From the NCBI RefSeq assembly GCF_028994775.1, contig NZ_JAJQMN010000019.1, positions 1-64,000 of the forward strand: DNA of 64,000 nucleotides, in the 5' to 3' direction. Source of the stretch: Promicromonospora iranensis. Its GTDB lineage: Bacteria; Actinomycetota; Actinomycetes; Actinomycetales; Cellulomonadaceae. Positions 43,253 through 51,565 of the stretch are shown here, piece by piece (the stretch's first letter is position 1; each line of letters starts with the position of its first letter). The notes beneath the pieces were generated by a model, which saw only the letters and a program-made list of their open reading frames with translations, ran no database searches and was not told where the DNA came from. Position numbers and translations under genes: made by a program.

Positions 43253-43462
43253 ATGACCACCAACGACGAGCTCAGCCGCACGTTCGTGGAGTTCGACGGC
43301 GACGGCGACGGCCGCATCACCGCCGACGAGTTCCGCCAGGCCATGGCCACCCGGGGCGAGGAGACCTCCGACAAGGACCTCGAGCAGATCTTCGGCAAGG
43401 CCGACCACGACGAGGACGGCAAGATCGACCTGGCCGAGTTCACCGAGGCCTGGGACGCCTGA
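43253..43462 (+). CDS. EF-hand calcium-binding protein
   Basis: A 69-residue protein made of two EF-hands with complete loops: residues 15-26 (DGDGDGRITADE) and 51-62 (DHDEDGKIDLAE), each with Asp/Gly/Glu at the coordinating positions. It is half a calmodulin in size, cytosolic and acidic. GGAG precedes ATG 43253. It lies 76 bases before a TRIC-type cation channel on the same strand, which suggests a link to ion homeostasis. Confidence 0.9.
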   Translation: MTTNDELSRTFVEFDGDGDGRITADEFRQAMATRGEETSDKDLEQIFGKADHDEDGKIDLAEFTEAWDA

Positions 43463-43538
43463 GCGCGCCGGGATCGGCGACGGACAGGTCCGGACCTAAG
43501 GTTGCGTGGCACACGCATCCCGCGGAAAGGAGCCCTAC

Positions 43539-44183
43539 GTGGCGTGGACCTCGCTCGTCCTGGATCTTCTGGGCGTCTTCTTCTTCGCCGTGTCGGGTTC
43601 GCTGCTCGCCGTCCGGCGCGAGTTCGACATCATCGGCTCGCTCCTGCTGGGTACCTGCGTCGGCCTCGGCGGGGGCATCCTGCGGGACGTGATCCTCGAC
43701 GTCGGCGTGCCGCGCGCGTTCGACTCGCCGATCTACCTCGTGCCGCCCGTCGTCGCGGCGGTCGTCGTGTACTTCTTCGCCCACGCCGTGCAGCGCTTCC
43801 ACGACCTCCTGCTCACGTTCGACGCCGCGGGCATGGCGCTCTTCTCCGTCACCGGCACGCTCGTGGCCCTCGGCGCGGGCATGAACCCGACGGCGTCCGC
43901 GATCCTCGGCGTGGTCACCGCCGTGGGCGGAGGCGTCATCCGCGACGTCGTCGCCAACGACGTGCCCCAGATCTTCCGCGCCCGCGGCCTCTACGCCATC
44001 CCCGCACTGATCGGGGCCGCGCTGACCAGCCTCACGTCCTGGGCCGACTGGTTCGGCGTCGGCACCGGGACGGCGATCGCCGCGCTGGTGTTCGCCCTGC
44101 GGATGGTCTCCCTGCGGTACCGCTGGGGTGCACCTCCGGCGGGCGGTCACCACGGTCCGACGCCGGCGCCGTCGTCGGTCTGA
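43539..44183 (+). CDS. Trimeric intracellular cation (TRIC) channel family protein (UPF0126)
   Basis: The 214-residue protein has seven helices arranged as two repeats, each with its glycine hinge: GTCVGLGGGILRDVILD and GVVTAVGGGVIRDVVANDVP. Bacterial TRIC proteins form trimeric channels for K+ and Na+. GTG 43539 has AAAGGAG 7 bases upstream; the GTG at 43506 would add eleven soluble residues. The C-terminus is a short Pro/Gly tail. A perfect 12-bp palindrome AGGTCCGGACCT lies at 43486-43497 just before it. Confidence 0.88.
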   Translation: MAWTSLVLDLLGVFFFAVSGSLLAVRREFDIIGSLLLGTCVGLGGGILRDVILDVGVPRAFDSPIYLVPPVVAAVVVYFFAHAVQRFHDLLLTFDAAGMALFSVTGTLVALGAGMNPTASAILGVVTAVGGGVIRDVVANDVPQIFRARGLYAIPALIGAALTSLTSWADWFGVGTGTAIAALVFALRMVSLRYRWGAPPAGGHHGPTPAPSSV

Positions 44184-44327
44184 CGCCGCCCGGGCCGGGG
44201 CCGCGTACTGGCCTGCGACGCGCAGCCGGGGATGCCGAATATGCCCGAGATGCGAGTAACCGGGAACAGGGGCAGTGTCGAAGACAGCACGGCACGACAA
44301 TGTGCCGTGACGAGGAAGGAGATCGAC

Positions 44328-44480
44328 ATGCCATCGTGGCTCATTCTCATCCTGGTCGGCGTGGCTCTCGTGATTCTGGGTGTCGCCACCGAGATCGGCC
44401 AGTTCCTCATCTGGATCGGCGCAATCGTCCTCGTGGCCAGCCTGATCATGGGTCTGGTCGGACGAGGACGCCGTACCTGA
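44328..44480 (+). CDS. Very small two-helix membrane protein
   Basis: A 50-residue protein with two hydrophobic segments (LILILVGVALVILGVA and FLIWIGAIVLVASLIMGLV) and a basic end GRGRRT. ATG 44328 has AAGGAG 6 bases upstream, which rejects the longer version from 44232. Similar DUF6131-like peptides are common in actinobacteria; function unknown. Confidence 0.75.
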   Translation: MPSWLILILVGVALVILGVATEIGQFLIWIGAIVLVASLIMGLVGRGRRT

Positions 44481-44507
44481 CGCCGTGACGGACTAAACCG
44501 CTCCAGG

Positions 44508-44552
44508 CCGCGATCTGCTGCTGACCGGCTCATGCCGAGCAGCAGATCGCGG
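44508..44552 (+). terminator. Long two-part hairpin after the small membrane-protein gene
   Basis: CCGCGATCTGCTGCT (44508-44522) pairs perfectly with AGCAGCAGATCGCGG (44538-44552). Inside, CGGC-TCAT-GCCG makes a second stem. It is a strong terminator candidate; the rest of 44481-44731 shows no gene. Confidence 0.7.
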
Positions 44553-44731
44553 TCGGGGGCAGCACCGGTTCCCAGCACCTCGAGGTGGGCGACTGCTGAA
44601 GATCCCCATCATCGTCTTGACCGCGGTACGCCGGTGGCCACAGATTCGATCCCGATTGGCCCGGCGCGGCACTCTCACGCCGTCGCGCACCGGAGCCCGG
44701 TGGCGGCCGTGCGGGCCGGACTGGAGTCACT

Positions 44732-45706
44732 GTGGAATCAGACCGAGAGCCCGTGCTGGACCGGCGCACCCTGCTCCTGGGCGCGACCGTGCTCGGCTCG
44801 GCCGCCGCCCTGGGCGTGGCCGCGCCCGCCCGTGCCGCGGTGCCGGGCTTCCCCACGTTCACCCGCCTGGGCGCGGCCCTGGACAAGTCGACGCTCGCCT
44901 ACAACCCCACGAACGAGCTCATCTTCCCGGCCATCCTGCACGTCGCCGGGCGGGTGCCGAACCCCTTGGGCGCCTGGTACATGTACTACGCCCCGCACGA
45001 CGCGCCCGGCGGGATCTGCCTGGCGTACGCCGACTCCCTCGCCGGCCCGTGGCGGGAGCACCCGGGCAACCCGATCATCTCCCGCACCTGGTCGCCGCAC
45101 TACTCGGTGAGCCACGTCTCGAGCCCGCACGCGGTCTGGAACGCCGCGGACGCCAGGATCTACCTGTACTTCCACGGGGAGAACACCACCACCCGGGTCG
45201 CGACCTCGACCGACGGGCGTAGCTTCTCGTACGGCGGCACCGTGCTCACGACCGGGATGCTGCCCGGAGACGTCACCGAGGCCTCCTACGCACGGGTCTT
45301 CCCGCACCCGGCACGGCCCGGCATGTACATCATGCTGTTCATGGGCAACCAGGCGGGGACCCGGAAGATCTTCATCGGGTGGTCGCACCAGCCGGCCTCG
45401 GGCTGGCAGTTCAAGCCAGAACCGCTGATCTCGCCGGCGGCGGGCGAGGGCGGCCAGCTCTCCGGCGCGCACTACTGGTCCCGCAACGGCGGCGGCCACG
45501 TGGTCTACCACTCGGGCAGCGGCGCGATCCACGTGGCCCACGTGGGCACGAGCTTCGACCGCGAGAACCACCTCGGCGTCCTGTACACCGAGCCGGTCGC
45601 GACCCGGGCAGCGGCTCCGAGCTTCGCCGAGGAGGGTGGCCGCCTCTACATGTTCTACGAGGCCGGACAGCGCGGGAACACCAACATCGCCGTCGCGCGC
45701 GCCTGA
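44732..45706 (+). CDS. Secreted five-bladed beta-propeller protein (GH43-like fold)
   Basis: The 324-residue protein starts with a Tat-like signal (DRRTLLLGATVLGSAAALG, cut near AARA). The body has beta-propeller repeats similar to GH43/GH62-type sugar enzymes: GAWYMYYAPHDAPGGICLAY, VSSPHAVWNAADARIYLYF, RPGMYIMLFMGNQAGTRK and GGRLYMFYEAGQRGNTNIAV. The usual GH43 catalytic trio could not be placed with confidence, so enzyme activity is open. GTG 44732 has GGAG 6 bases upstream. A strong hairpin follows. Confidence 0.7.
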   Translation: MESDREPVLDRRTLLLGATVLGSAAALGVAAPARAAVPGFPTFTRLGAALDKSTLAYNPTNELIFPAILHVAGRVPNPLGAWYMYYAPHDAPGGICLAYADSLAGPWREHPGNPIISRTWSPHYSVSHVSSPHAVWNAADARIYLYFHGENTTTRVATSTDGRSFSYGGTVLTTGMLPGDVTEASYARVFPHPARPGMYIMLFMGNQAGTRKIFIGWSHQPASGWQFKPEPLISPAAGEGGQLSGAHYWSRNGGGHVVYHSGSGAIHVAHVGTSFDRENHLGVLYTEPVATRAAAPSFAEEGGRLYMFYEAGQRGNTNIAVARA

Positions 45707-45782
45707 CCGCTCCGCTCCGGGCCACCAGCGTGCTGCACATGCGCACCCCCATGGGCCACGACCTGGTCCACGGCCGCTGACC

Positions 45783-45825
45783 GGCGTCCTCGTCGAAGCT
45801 CAGCAGCACCTTCGACGAGGACGCC
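45783..45825 (+). terminator. Perfect 16-bp stem after the beta-propeller gene
   Basis: GGCGTCCTCGTCGAAG (45783-45798), an 11-base loop and CTTCGACGAGGACGCC (45810-45825). Confidence 0.8.
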
Positions 45826-45886
45826 GCGTCGCGTAGATGTGTGGGAGGTCTTGTCGCGGTATGTCGGATCACGCCCCGGACTGCCT

Positions 45887-45984
45887 TAACCTTCGAGGGC
45901 AGCGCGGCGAGCACCAGCGGGGGGCGCCACGTCCGCTCGCTGGTTCCCCAGACCTCGGAGACGCATCACTGTGAGAGCAAGAAC
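45887..45984 (+). promoter_or_regulatory. Promoter and possibly structured leader of the lytic-transglycosylase-like gene
   Basis: TAACCT (45887-45892) is a -10 candidate, giving a leader of about 85 bases. In it ACCAGCG (45913-45919) can pair with CGCTGGT (45938-45944), and GCGAGC (45907-45912) with GCTCGC (45935-45940). The two pairings exclude each other. I see no match to a known riboswitch. Confidence 0.35.
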
Positions 45985-46737
45985 GTGAGAGCTAGAACCT
46001 GGACCGCCGCGTTCGCGGCCGTGCTGCTGCTGACCGGCTGCGGCTCGGGCGAGGGCCCGAGCGAGGTCGAGTGGCCGCAGGAGCTCGAGTACCCGCCCGC
46101 CCCGCAGCAGCAGCTCCCCCAGGCCGCACCGGCCGGACGGGAGCCCACCGCCGAGGTTCCCCTCGCGGACCTGGCCCACACCGGCTGGCTGCGCAACACC
46201 GCCGCGCGCACGGAGATCCCGCGCCGCGCCCTGGCGGCCTATGCCGGCGCCGCACTCCGGCTGGCACAGACCGAGCCGGAGTGCGGCATCGGGTGGAACA
46301 CACTGGCAGGTATCGGCGCGGTCGAGTCGATCCACGGCACCTACCTCGGGGCACAGGCCGACGCCGAGGGGATGGTCAGCCCGTCGATCATCGGCATCCC
46401 CCTGGACGGCAGCGAGGGAGTCAAGGCCATCGCCGACACCGACGACGGTGAGCTCGACGAGGACCGGGAATGGGACCGCGCCGTCGGACCGATGCAGTTC
46501 ATCCCGACCACCTGGGCGGACTACGCCGAGGACGGCAACCTCGACGGCGAGGCCGACCCGCACCAGATCGACGACGCGGCCCTGTCCGCCGCCCACTACC
46601 TGTGCGAGAGCGGTGGCGACGTCAGCACCGACGACGGCTGGACGGCCGCGCTGTCGGCCTACAACCAGTCGGTGTCGTACGCCCACGACGTGGCCGACCT
46701 CGCCGGGTCGTACGGGGAGCAGCCCCAGCCCTCATGA
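45985..46737 (+). CDS. Lytic murein transglycosylase-like lipoprotein
   Basis: The 250-residue protein has a lipoprotein signal (AAFAAVLLLTGC, Cys19), a Pro/Gln-rich linker, and an SLT-like lysozyme fold with catalytic Glu in LAGIGAVESIHGTY and VGPMQFIPTTWADYA. A closing helix AALSAYNQSVSYAHDV follows. It would cut peptidoglycan glycan strands at the cell surface. GTG 45985 is the only in-frame start that keeps a normal signal peptide. Confidence 0.87.
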   Translation: MRARTWTAAFAAVLLLTGCGSGEGPSEVEWPQELEYPPAPQQQLPQAAPAGREPTAEVPLADLAHTGWLRNTAARTEIPRRALAAYAGAALRLAQTEPECGIGWNTLAGIGAVESIHGTYLGAQADAEGMVSPSIIGIPLDGSEGVKAIADTDDGELDEDREWDRAVGPMQFIPTTWADYAEDGNLDGEADPHQIDDAALSAAHYLCESGGDVSTDDGWTAALSAYNQSVSYAHDVADLAGSYGEQPQPS

Positions 46738-46748
46738 CGCCCGCGCGC

Positions 46749-46782
46749 GTCAGCGGGGTGAGCGGGTCAGCGAGGTGAGCGG
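46749..46782. repeat. 17-bp near-perfect tandem duplication at the HAD-gene stop codon
   Basis: GTCAGCGGGGTGAGCGG and GTCAGCGAGGTGAGCGG lie head to tail with one mismatch. The second copy holds the minus-strand TGA of the HAD phosphatase gene. Confidence 0.85.
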
Positions 46783-47645
46783 TCCTGCGACGTCAGCGTG
46801 CGCAGGACCGTGACGACGCCGTGCTCCTCGAGCGTCCCGGTGACCTCGTCCGCGGCGTCGACGACGGTGGCCGGGGCGTGGCCCATCGCGACGCCGCGTG
46901 CCGCCCAGGCGATCATGTCCAGGTCGTTGACCCCGTCCCCCACGGCCAGCGTCCACCGGGGGTCCACCCCGACGCGCTGCCGGATCCGTTCGAGCCCCGT
47001 CGCCTTGCTCACGCCGCCGGGCGTGACGTCCAGCCAGTCCTGACCGGCCGGCGTCGGCGTGACCCCGAGCGCACGCAGCGGCTCCACCAGGTCGAGGACA
47101 CCCTGTGCCCGGAGGACGACCCGCGAGGCGGGCACGTTCCAGAGCTCCGTGTCCGGGACCCTGCGCTGCTCCCCGTTCACGAGTCTCCGGTCGAAGAGCC
47201 GGTCGACCCGGTAGCCCCAGCCGATCTCCTCGACGCCGACCTGGACGGCGGGAAGGGCGGCGCGGGCAAGGCGGATCACCGGCTCGACGTCGAAGGCGTA
47301 CATCTTCTCGAGCCGGTAGCCGCCGGGCAGGGCGTCCCCGACGCGAGCGACGACCGCGCCGTTGGACGCGACGACCCAGCCCTGGTCGATGCCGAGCCGC
47401 CGGGCGACGGGCAGCACACCCACGAGGGACCGGCCCGAGGCGAGCACCACGTGGTGCCCCGAGCGCCGCACGTCCTGGACCGCTTCGACGGTCGCGGCGG
47501 GGACGGTCATGCCGCCGGGCGACAGCGTGCCGTCGATGTCGAGCGCTACCAGGGCGCCGACGCCGGCGCCCCCTCCGGGAAAGGGCACCGAGGCCCGCTG
47601 CATGTCGGTGGTGGACGGCGTCACGGTACCTGTCGTCTGCGTCAT
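46767..47645 (-). CDS. HAD-superfamily (Cof-type) hydrolase
   Basis: The 292-residue phosphatase has the HAD motifs LVALDIDGTLSPGG (nucleophile Asp), VVLASGRSLVGVLP, and Lys and acid in VSKATGLERIRQ and LAVGDGVNDLDMIAWA. The Cof subfamily dephosphorylates sugar phosphates or flavin-type phosphates. ATG 47645 adds a polar stretch before the core; ATG 47603 is an alternative. Neither has a clear ribosome-binding site. Confidence 0.9.
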   Translation of the reverse strand: MTQTTGTVTPSTTDMQRASVPFPGGGAGVGALVALDIDGTLSPGGMTVPAATVEAVQDVRRSGHHVVLASGRSLVGVLPVARRLGIDQGWVVASNGAVVARVGDALPGGYRLEKMYAFDVEPVIRLARAALPAVQVGVEEIGWGYRVDRLFDRRLVNGEQRRVPDTELWNVPASRVVLRAQGVLDLVEPLRALGVTPTPAGQDWLDVTPGGVSKATGLERIRQRVGVDPRWTLAVGDGVNDLDMIAWAARGVAMGHAPATVVDAADEVTGTLEEHGVVTVLRTLTSQDRSPR

Positions 47646-47748
47646 GCAGCTCAGACGCACGGCACGCCCGGATGTCACAGCACTTCCGGTACCGATGTTC
47701 CCGTGCCGGTCCGCGCGCGGGTCGGACGGCGAGGACCGGGACCAGCGT

Positions 47749-47790
47749 GCGGCCTGCGGAACCGGCACGGGTGCCGGTTCCGCAGGCCGC
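47749..47790 (-). terminator. Perfect 20-bp stem after the CsbD gene
   Basis: Bases 47749-47768 pair without a mismatch to 47771-47790 across a 2-base gap (arms begin GCGGCCTGCGG and end CCGCAGGCCGC). It lies 16 bases past the CsbD stop on the minus strand. Confidence 0.8.
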
Positions 47791-47806
47791 GCGCGGGAGG
47801 GTGGTT

Positions 47807-48001
47807 CTACCTCTTGAAGGCGTCCTTGACGTCGCCCGCCGCGTCCTTGACGTTCTCGCCGGCGTCCTTGACGTCAGCCTTGGCCTGGTCGGACTTGCCC
47901 TCGGCGGCGAGATCCTCGTCGTCGCTGGCATTACCCAGAGCTTCCTTCGCCTTCCCGAGGCCTCTCTCCGCTGCGTTCTGTGCCTTGTCCCCTGAGCTCA
48001 T
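47807..48001 (-). CDS. CsbD-family stress protein
   Basis: A 64-residue highly charged protein (MSSGDKAQNAAERGLGKAKEA..., ending VKDAAGDVKDAFKR) with the CsbD-like low-complexity helix pattern: repeats of KDAGENVKDAAGDVKDA. CsbD-like proteins are made in general stress and stationary phase; the molecular role is unknown. ATG 48001 has AAGGGAAAG upstream. A 20-bp hairpin ends the transcript. Confidence 0.82.
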   Translation of the reverse strand: MSSGDKAQNAAERGLGKAKEALGNASDDEDLAAEGKSDQAKADVKDAGENVKDAAGDVKDAFKR

Positions 48002-48156
48002 CAGCTTTCCCTTCTCTCCTCGGCCCCCGAGGTCACGGGAGCCGGATCCAGACACCCTCAGGCTGACGCGGATGAGAGCCACTCGCCTCCGGGGCCGCCC
48101 GCTTCGTGGCACGATCGCCCTACCCGGATGCGGGTTCTATCCCGAGGAGGAGCATC

Positions 48157-49209
48157 GTGCGCAAGGTGACGGTCTACGACGTCGCAGAGCTCGCCGGAGT
48201 CTCCATCGCGACCGTCTCGTTCGCCTTCACGCGACCCGACAAGGTCAAGGCGGAGACGCTCCGGAACGTCATGGCCGCAGCCGACCAGCTCGGCTACGTG
48301 CCCAGCGCGAGCGCACGCGGCCTGGCGCGCGGCAGGACGGGCGCCATCGGCATCTACTCCTACGACTACCTGCTCGATCCCGACCACGACAAGCCCGCCA
48401 CGGACACCCGGACCCCGGCCCCGGACGGTCGCCTGTTCCCGCTCTACGCCGACGAGGTCCAGCGTGGCGTGCAGATCGAGTGCCGACGCCGCGGCTACGC
48501 GCTCATGCTCGGCGGGAACCGAGCCTCCGACCACCTGCCGCACGTCATCGAGGTGGCCGGCCGGGTGGACGGGCTCATCGCGTTCGCCGGGGCCCTGACG
48601 GACGGCGCGCGCCGTCAGGTCACCGCGCGCATCCCCGTCGTCGAGCTCGGCGGTCTGGAGCGTGACGACGCCCGCACCGTCCTCGTCGACAACGAGAGCG
48701 GCATGTTCGACCTGGCTCGTCACCTCGTCGAGCAGCACGGCCACCAGCGGTTCGCCTACGTGGGCGAGCTCGGCACCGAGGAGTTCAAGGCTCGACGCCG
48801 CGGCTTCGAACGGGCGCTGGGCGCCGGCGGCATCACCGTGCCGGACGTCGTACCCGCCCACGCGGGCGACGACGCCTCCACGCTCCGCGCTGTCGCCGAG
48901 ATCCTCGCGCTTCCCCAGCTGCCCGACGCCATCGTCTGCGACACGGACCAGTCGGCGCTCGCGGCGATCGTCGCCCTGCGGACGGCCGGGCTGCGCGTGC
49001 CGGACGACGTCGCCGTGACGGGCTTCGACGGCATCCTCGCCGGACGCCTCGCGACACCGGTGCTGACCACCGTGCTGCAGCCCATGGAGCAGGTCGGGCG
49101 GGTCGCCGTCGAGATCCTGGCCGGCGCGATCGACGGCCGGGACGACGCGGGCCCAGCACTCCCGCTGACCTGCTCGCTCTTCGTCGGCAGCAGCTGCGGC
49201 ACGCACTGA
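48157..49209 (+). CDS. LacI-family transcriptional regulator
   Basis: The 350-residue regulator starts MRKVTVYDVAELAGVSIATVS with the LacI helix-turn-helix and hinge (SASARGLARGRTGAIG), followed by a periplasmic-binding-protein-like sensor with VDGLIAFAGALTD, FAYVGELGTEEFKARRRGF and DVAVTGFDGILAGRL. GTG 48157 has GAGGAGG 5 bases upstream. It lies directly before the operator AATCTAAGC/GCTTAGATT and the second sugar ABC operon, which it most likely represses until a sugar binds. Confidence 0.92.
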   Translation: MRKVTVYDVAELAGVSIATVSFAFTRPDKVKAETLRNVMAAADQLGYVPSASARGLARGRTGAIGIYSYDYLLDPDHDKPATDTRTPAPDGRLFPLYADEVQRGVQIECRRRGYALMLGGNRASDHLPHVIEVAGRVDGLIAFAGALTDGARRQVTARIPVVELGGLERDDARTVLVDNESGMFDLARHLVEQHGHQRFAYVGELGTEEFKARRRGFERALGAGGITVPDVVPAHAGDDASTLRAVAEILALPQLPDAIVCDTDQSALAAIVALRTAGLRVPDDVAVTGFDGILAGRLATPVLTTVLQPMEQVGRVAVEILAGAIDGRDDAGPALPLTCSLFVGSSCGTH

Positions 49210-49237
49210 CACCACGATCGGTTGCTCCTCAGCCTCT

Positions 49238-49265
49238 TGCGCTCAGAAATCTAAGCGCTTAGATT
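49238..49265 (+). promoter_or_regulatory. Promoter and perfect LacI operator of the sugar ABC/GH43 operon
   Basis: AATCTAAGCGCTTAGATT (49248-49265) is an 18-bp perfect palindrome with the central CG typical of LacI sites. It covers the spacer and -10 of a promoter TTGCGC (49238-49243), 16 bases, TAGATT (49260-49265). Confidence 0.85.
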
Positions 49266-49335
49266 CTTACTCGACGGACCTGCTCGCAATGCCGCGCGCA
49301 CACGTCAGCCGCACCGACCCGATGAAGGAACAACG

Positions 49336-50622
49336 ATGATCCGACACAGACTTCAGGCTGCGTTCGCCGTCGCAGCCGCCTCCGCCCTCCTCGTCTCCGG
49401 CTGCGGGCGGGCCGAGAGCCCCGAGCAGACGGGTGGCGCCGCGGCCACCGAGCTGAGCGACGGCCCCGCGACCGGCACCGTCACCGTCTGGGCCCAGGGC
49501 ACGGAGGGTGAGGCGCTCCAGGACTTCGTCAAGCCGTTCGAGGAGGCGAACCCCGACGTCCAGGTCGAGGTCACCGCCGTCCCGTGGGACTCGGCGCAGA
49601 ACAAGTACCAGACCGCGATCGCCGGCGGCACCACGCCGGACATCGGGATGCTCGGCAGCGACTGGATGCCTGGTTTCCGGTCGGCCCTGACCCCCGTGCC
49701 CGACGACATCGACACCTCTGACGTGTTCCCGTTCGCGGTCGAGTCCACGCAGTTCGACGATGCCCGCTACGCCGTGCCGTGGTACGTCGAGACCCGCGTC
49801 ATCTTCTACCGGACCGACCTGCTCCAAGAAGCGGGGTTCGACGAGTTCCCGGCCGACTGGGAGGGCCTGAAGGACCTGGCGCGCGCGTACCAGGAGGACA
49901 CCGGGGCGGAGTTCGGCATCTCCCTGCCGTCCGGCGGGTGGAACTCCTTCCTCGGCGGCCTTCCCTTCGCCTGGTCGAACGGCGCGGAGGTGATGAACGA
50001 GGACCAGACCGAGTGGACGCTGGACAGCCCCGAGATGGTCGAGTCGCTGTCGTACCTGAACTCGTTCTTCGAGGAAGGGCTCGCGGACAAGAGCCCCGAC
50101 ACCGAGTCCGGCTCGGCGTCGGCCGACCTGGTCAGCGGCGCCGTGCCGATGTTCCTCAGCGGCCCCTGGGACATCCCGGGGCTCGAGCTGGCAGGCGGCG
50201 AGGGGTTCGAGGACAAGTTCGGCGTCGCAACCGTTCCCGCCGGGCCGGACGGCACCTCGACGTCGTTCGCGGCGGGTGCCAACCTCGGGGTGTTCGAGGA
50301 CGCCGAGAACCCCGACGCCGCCTGGAAGCTCATCCAGTGGCTCAGCGAGCCGGACGTCCAGGCCAGGTGGTTCGAGGCGGTCAACGACCTGCCCGCCCAG
50401 CAGTCGGCGTGGGACGACGAGGCCCTGACCGCCGACCCGCGCGTCGCGGTCTTCGGCGAACAGCTGCAGAGCGTGAAGATCGCACCCACCCTGGTCTCCT
50501 GGACCCAGGTGTCCGCCGCCGCGGACACCCAGGTCGAGCAGATCTTCCGTGGTGGCAAGGACGTCGAGGACGCGCTGGCGGAGCTCCAGTCGACCGCCGA
50601 CTCCCTGGGCACCGGCCAATGA
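49336..50622 (+). CDS. Sugar ABC transporter substrate-binding lipoprotein
   Basis: The 428-residue binding protein has a lipobox LLVSGC with Cys23, then TVTVWAQGTEGEALQDFVKPFEEANPDVQV and NKYQTAIAGGTTPDIGMLG, which are family-1 solute-binding motifs. It captures an oligosaccharide outside the cell. It is the first gene of a LacI-controlled operon ending in a GH43 enzyme, so a xylan- or arabinan-derived sugar is likely. Confidence 0.93.
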   Translation: MIRHRLQAAFAVAAASALLVSGCGRAESPEQTGGAAATELSDGPATGTVTVWAQGTEGEALQDFVKPFEEANPDVQVEVTAVPWDSAQNKYQTAIAGGTTPDIGMLGSDWMPGFRSALTPVPDDIDTSDVFPFAVESTQFDDARYAVPWYVETRVIFYRTDLLQEAGFDEFPADWEGLKDLARAYQEDTGAEFGISLPSGGWNSFLGGLPFAWSNGAEVMNEDQTEWTLDSPEMVESLSYLNSFFEEGLADKSPDTESGSASADLVSGAVPMFLSGPWDIPGLELAGGEGFEDKFGVATVPAGPDGTSTSFAAGANLGVFEDAENPDAAWKLIQWLSEPDVQARWFEAVNDLPAQQSAWDDEALTADPRVAVFGEQLQSVKIAPTLVSWTQVSAAADTQVEQIFRGGKDVEDALAELQSTADSLGTGQ

Positions 50623-51563
50623 CTGTCCTGACCCGGCCGGCGTCCCCGGTCGCGCCCGTGCGCGACCGGGGACGCGGGCCGGCCGCGGTGCGGCGGCGGC
50701 GGACCGCGGTCATCGCCTACCTGTTCTCCCTGCCGTTCATCGCGAGCTTCGCGATCTTCATGGTCTTCCCCCTGATCAGCTCGCTGGGGATGTCGTTCAC
50801 CGACTTCCGCAGCACCGACATCCCCACGCCCTTCGCGGTGGCGTTCGTCGGGCTCGACCAGTACACGGCACTGTTCCAGAACGAGCAGTTCCTCCGCTCG
50901 ATGCTGAACACGCTGTACTTCGTCGGCGTCGGGATACCGCTGACCATGGCCGTGGCGCTGGTCCTCGCGGTCGCGCTCAACGGCGCGATCACCCGGTTCC
51001 GCACGGTCTTCCGGGTGGGGTTCTACGCCCCGGTCGTCACGAGCATCGTCGCGGTCGCCGTCGTGTGGCGGTTCATCCTGCAGCCCGACGGGCTGCTCAA
51101 CACGCTGCTCGCGTCGATCGGCATCACGGGCCCCGACTGGCTGGGTGACACCGCCTGGTCCATGCCATCGATGATCCTGATGGCCGTGTGGCGCAACATG
51201 GGCACGCTCATGATCATCTTCCTCGCGGGTCTGCAGGGCATCCCGCGGGAGGTCATGGAGGCCGCCGAGGTCGACGGCGCCGGTGCGTGGCAGCGCTTCC
51301 TGCGCGTGACGCTGCCGATGCTCCGCCCCACGCTCCTGCTCGGCGCCGTCCTGCTCTCGGTCGGCTACCTGCAGTTCTTCGAGGAGCCCTTCGTCATGAC
51401 GAAGGGTGGCCCGCTCGACTCCACGCTGTCGATCAGCTACTTCACCTTCAACCAGTTCGGGTTCGGGAACTACGGGACGGCGTCGGCGGCCAGCTACGTG
51501 CTCTTCGTCGCGATCGCCCTGCTCAGCATCGTGCAGTTCCGAGCGTTCCGGACGAAGGAGTGA
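50619..51563 (+). CDS. Sugar ABC transporter permease (MalF type)
   Basis: The 314-residue permease has a basic N-terminus, six helices and the docking loop PREVMEAAEVDGAGAWQRFLRV. ATG 50619 overlaps the binding-protein stop by ATGA. No ATPase gene is present in the operon. Confidence 0.92.
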   Translation: MTVLTRPASPVAPVRDRGRGPAAVRRRRTAVIAYLFSLPFIASFAIFMVFPLISSLGMSFTDFRSTDIPTPFAVAFVGLDQYTALFQNEQFLRSMLNTLYFVGVGIPLTMAVALVLAVALNGAITRFRTVFRVGFYAPVVTSIVAVAVVWRFILQPDGLLNTLLASIGITGPDWLGDTAWSMPSMILMAVWRNMGTLMIIFLAGLQGIPREVMEAAEVDGAGAWQRFLRVTLPMLRPTLLLGAVLLSVGYLQFFEEPFVMTKGGPLDSTLSISYFTFNQFGFGNYGTASAASYVLFVAIALLSIVQFRAFRTKE

Positions 51564-51565
51564 TC

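Noticed and set aside
42524-43408. 294-residue version of the membrane protein starting at 43408
   Set aside because: It would run opposite through the EF-hand gene; ATG 43117 has a good ribosome-binding site.
44508-44552. Inverted repeat as an insertion-sequence end
   Set aside because: No transposase, second end or target duplication is present; it fits a terminator.
45841-45984. c-di-AMP (ydaO-type) riboswitch before the lytic-transglycosylase-like gene
   Set aside because: The context fits, but the conserved GGGGGAACC-type core and length are not present.
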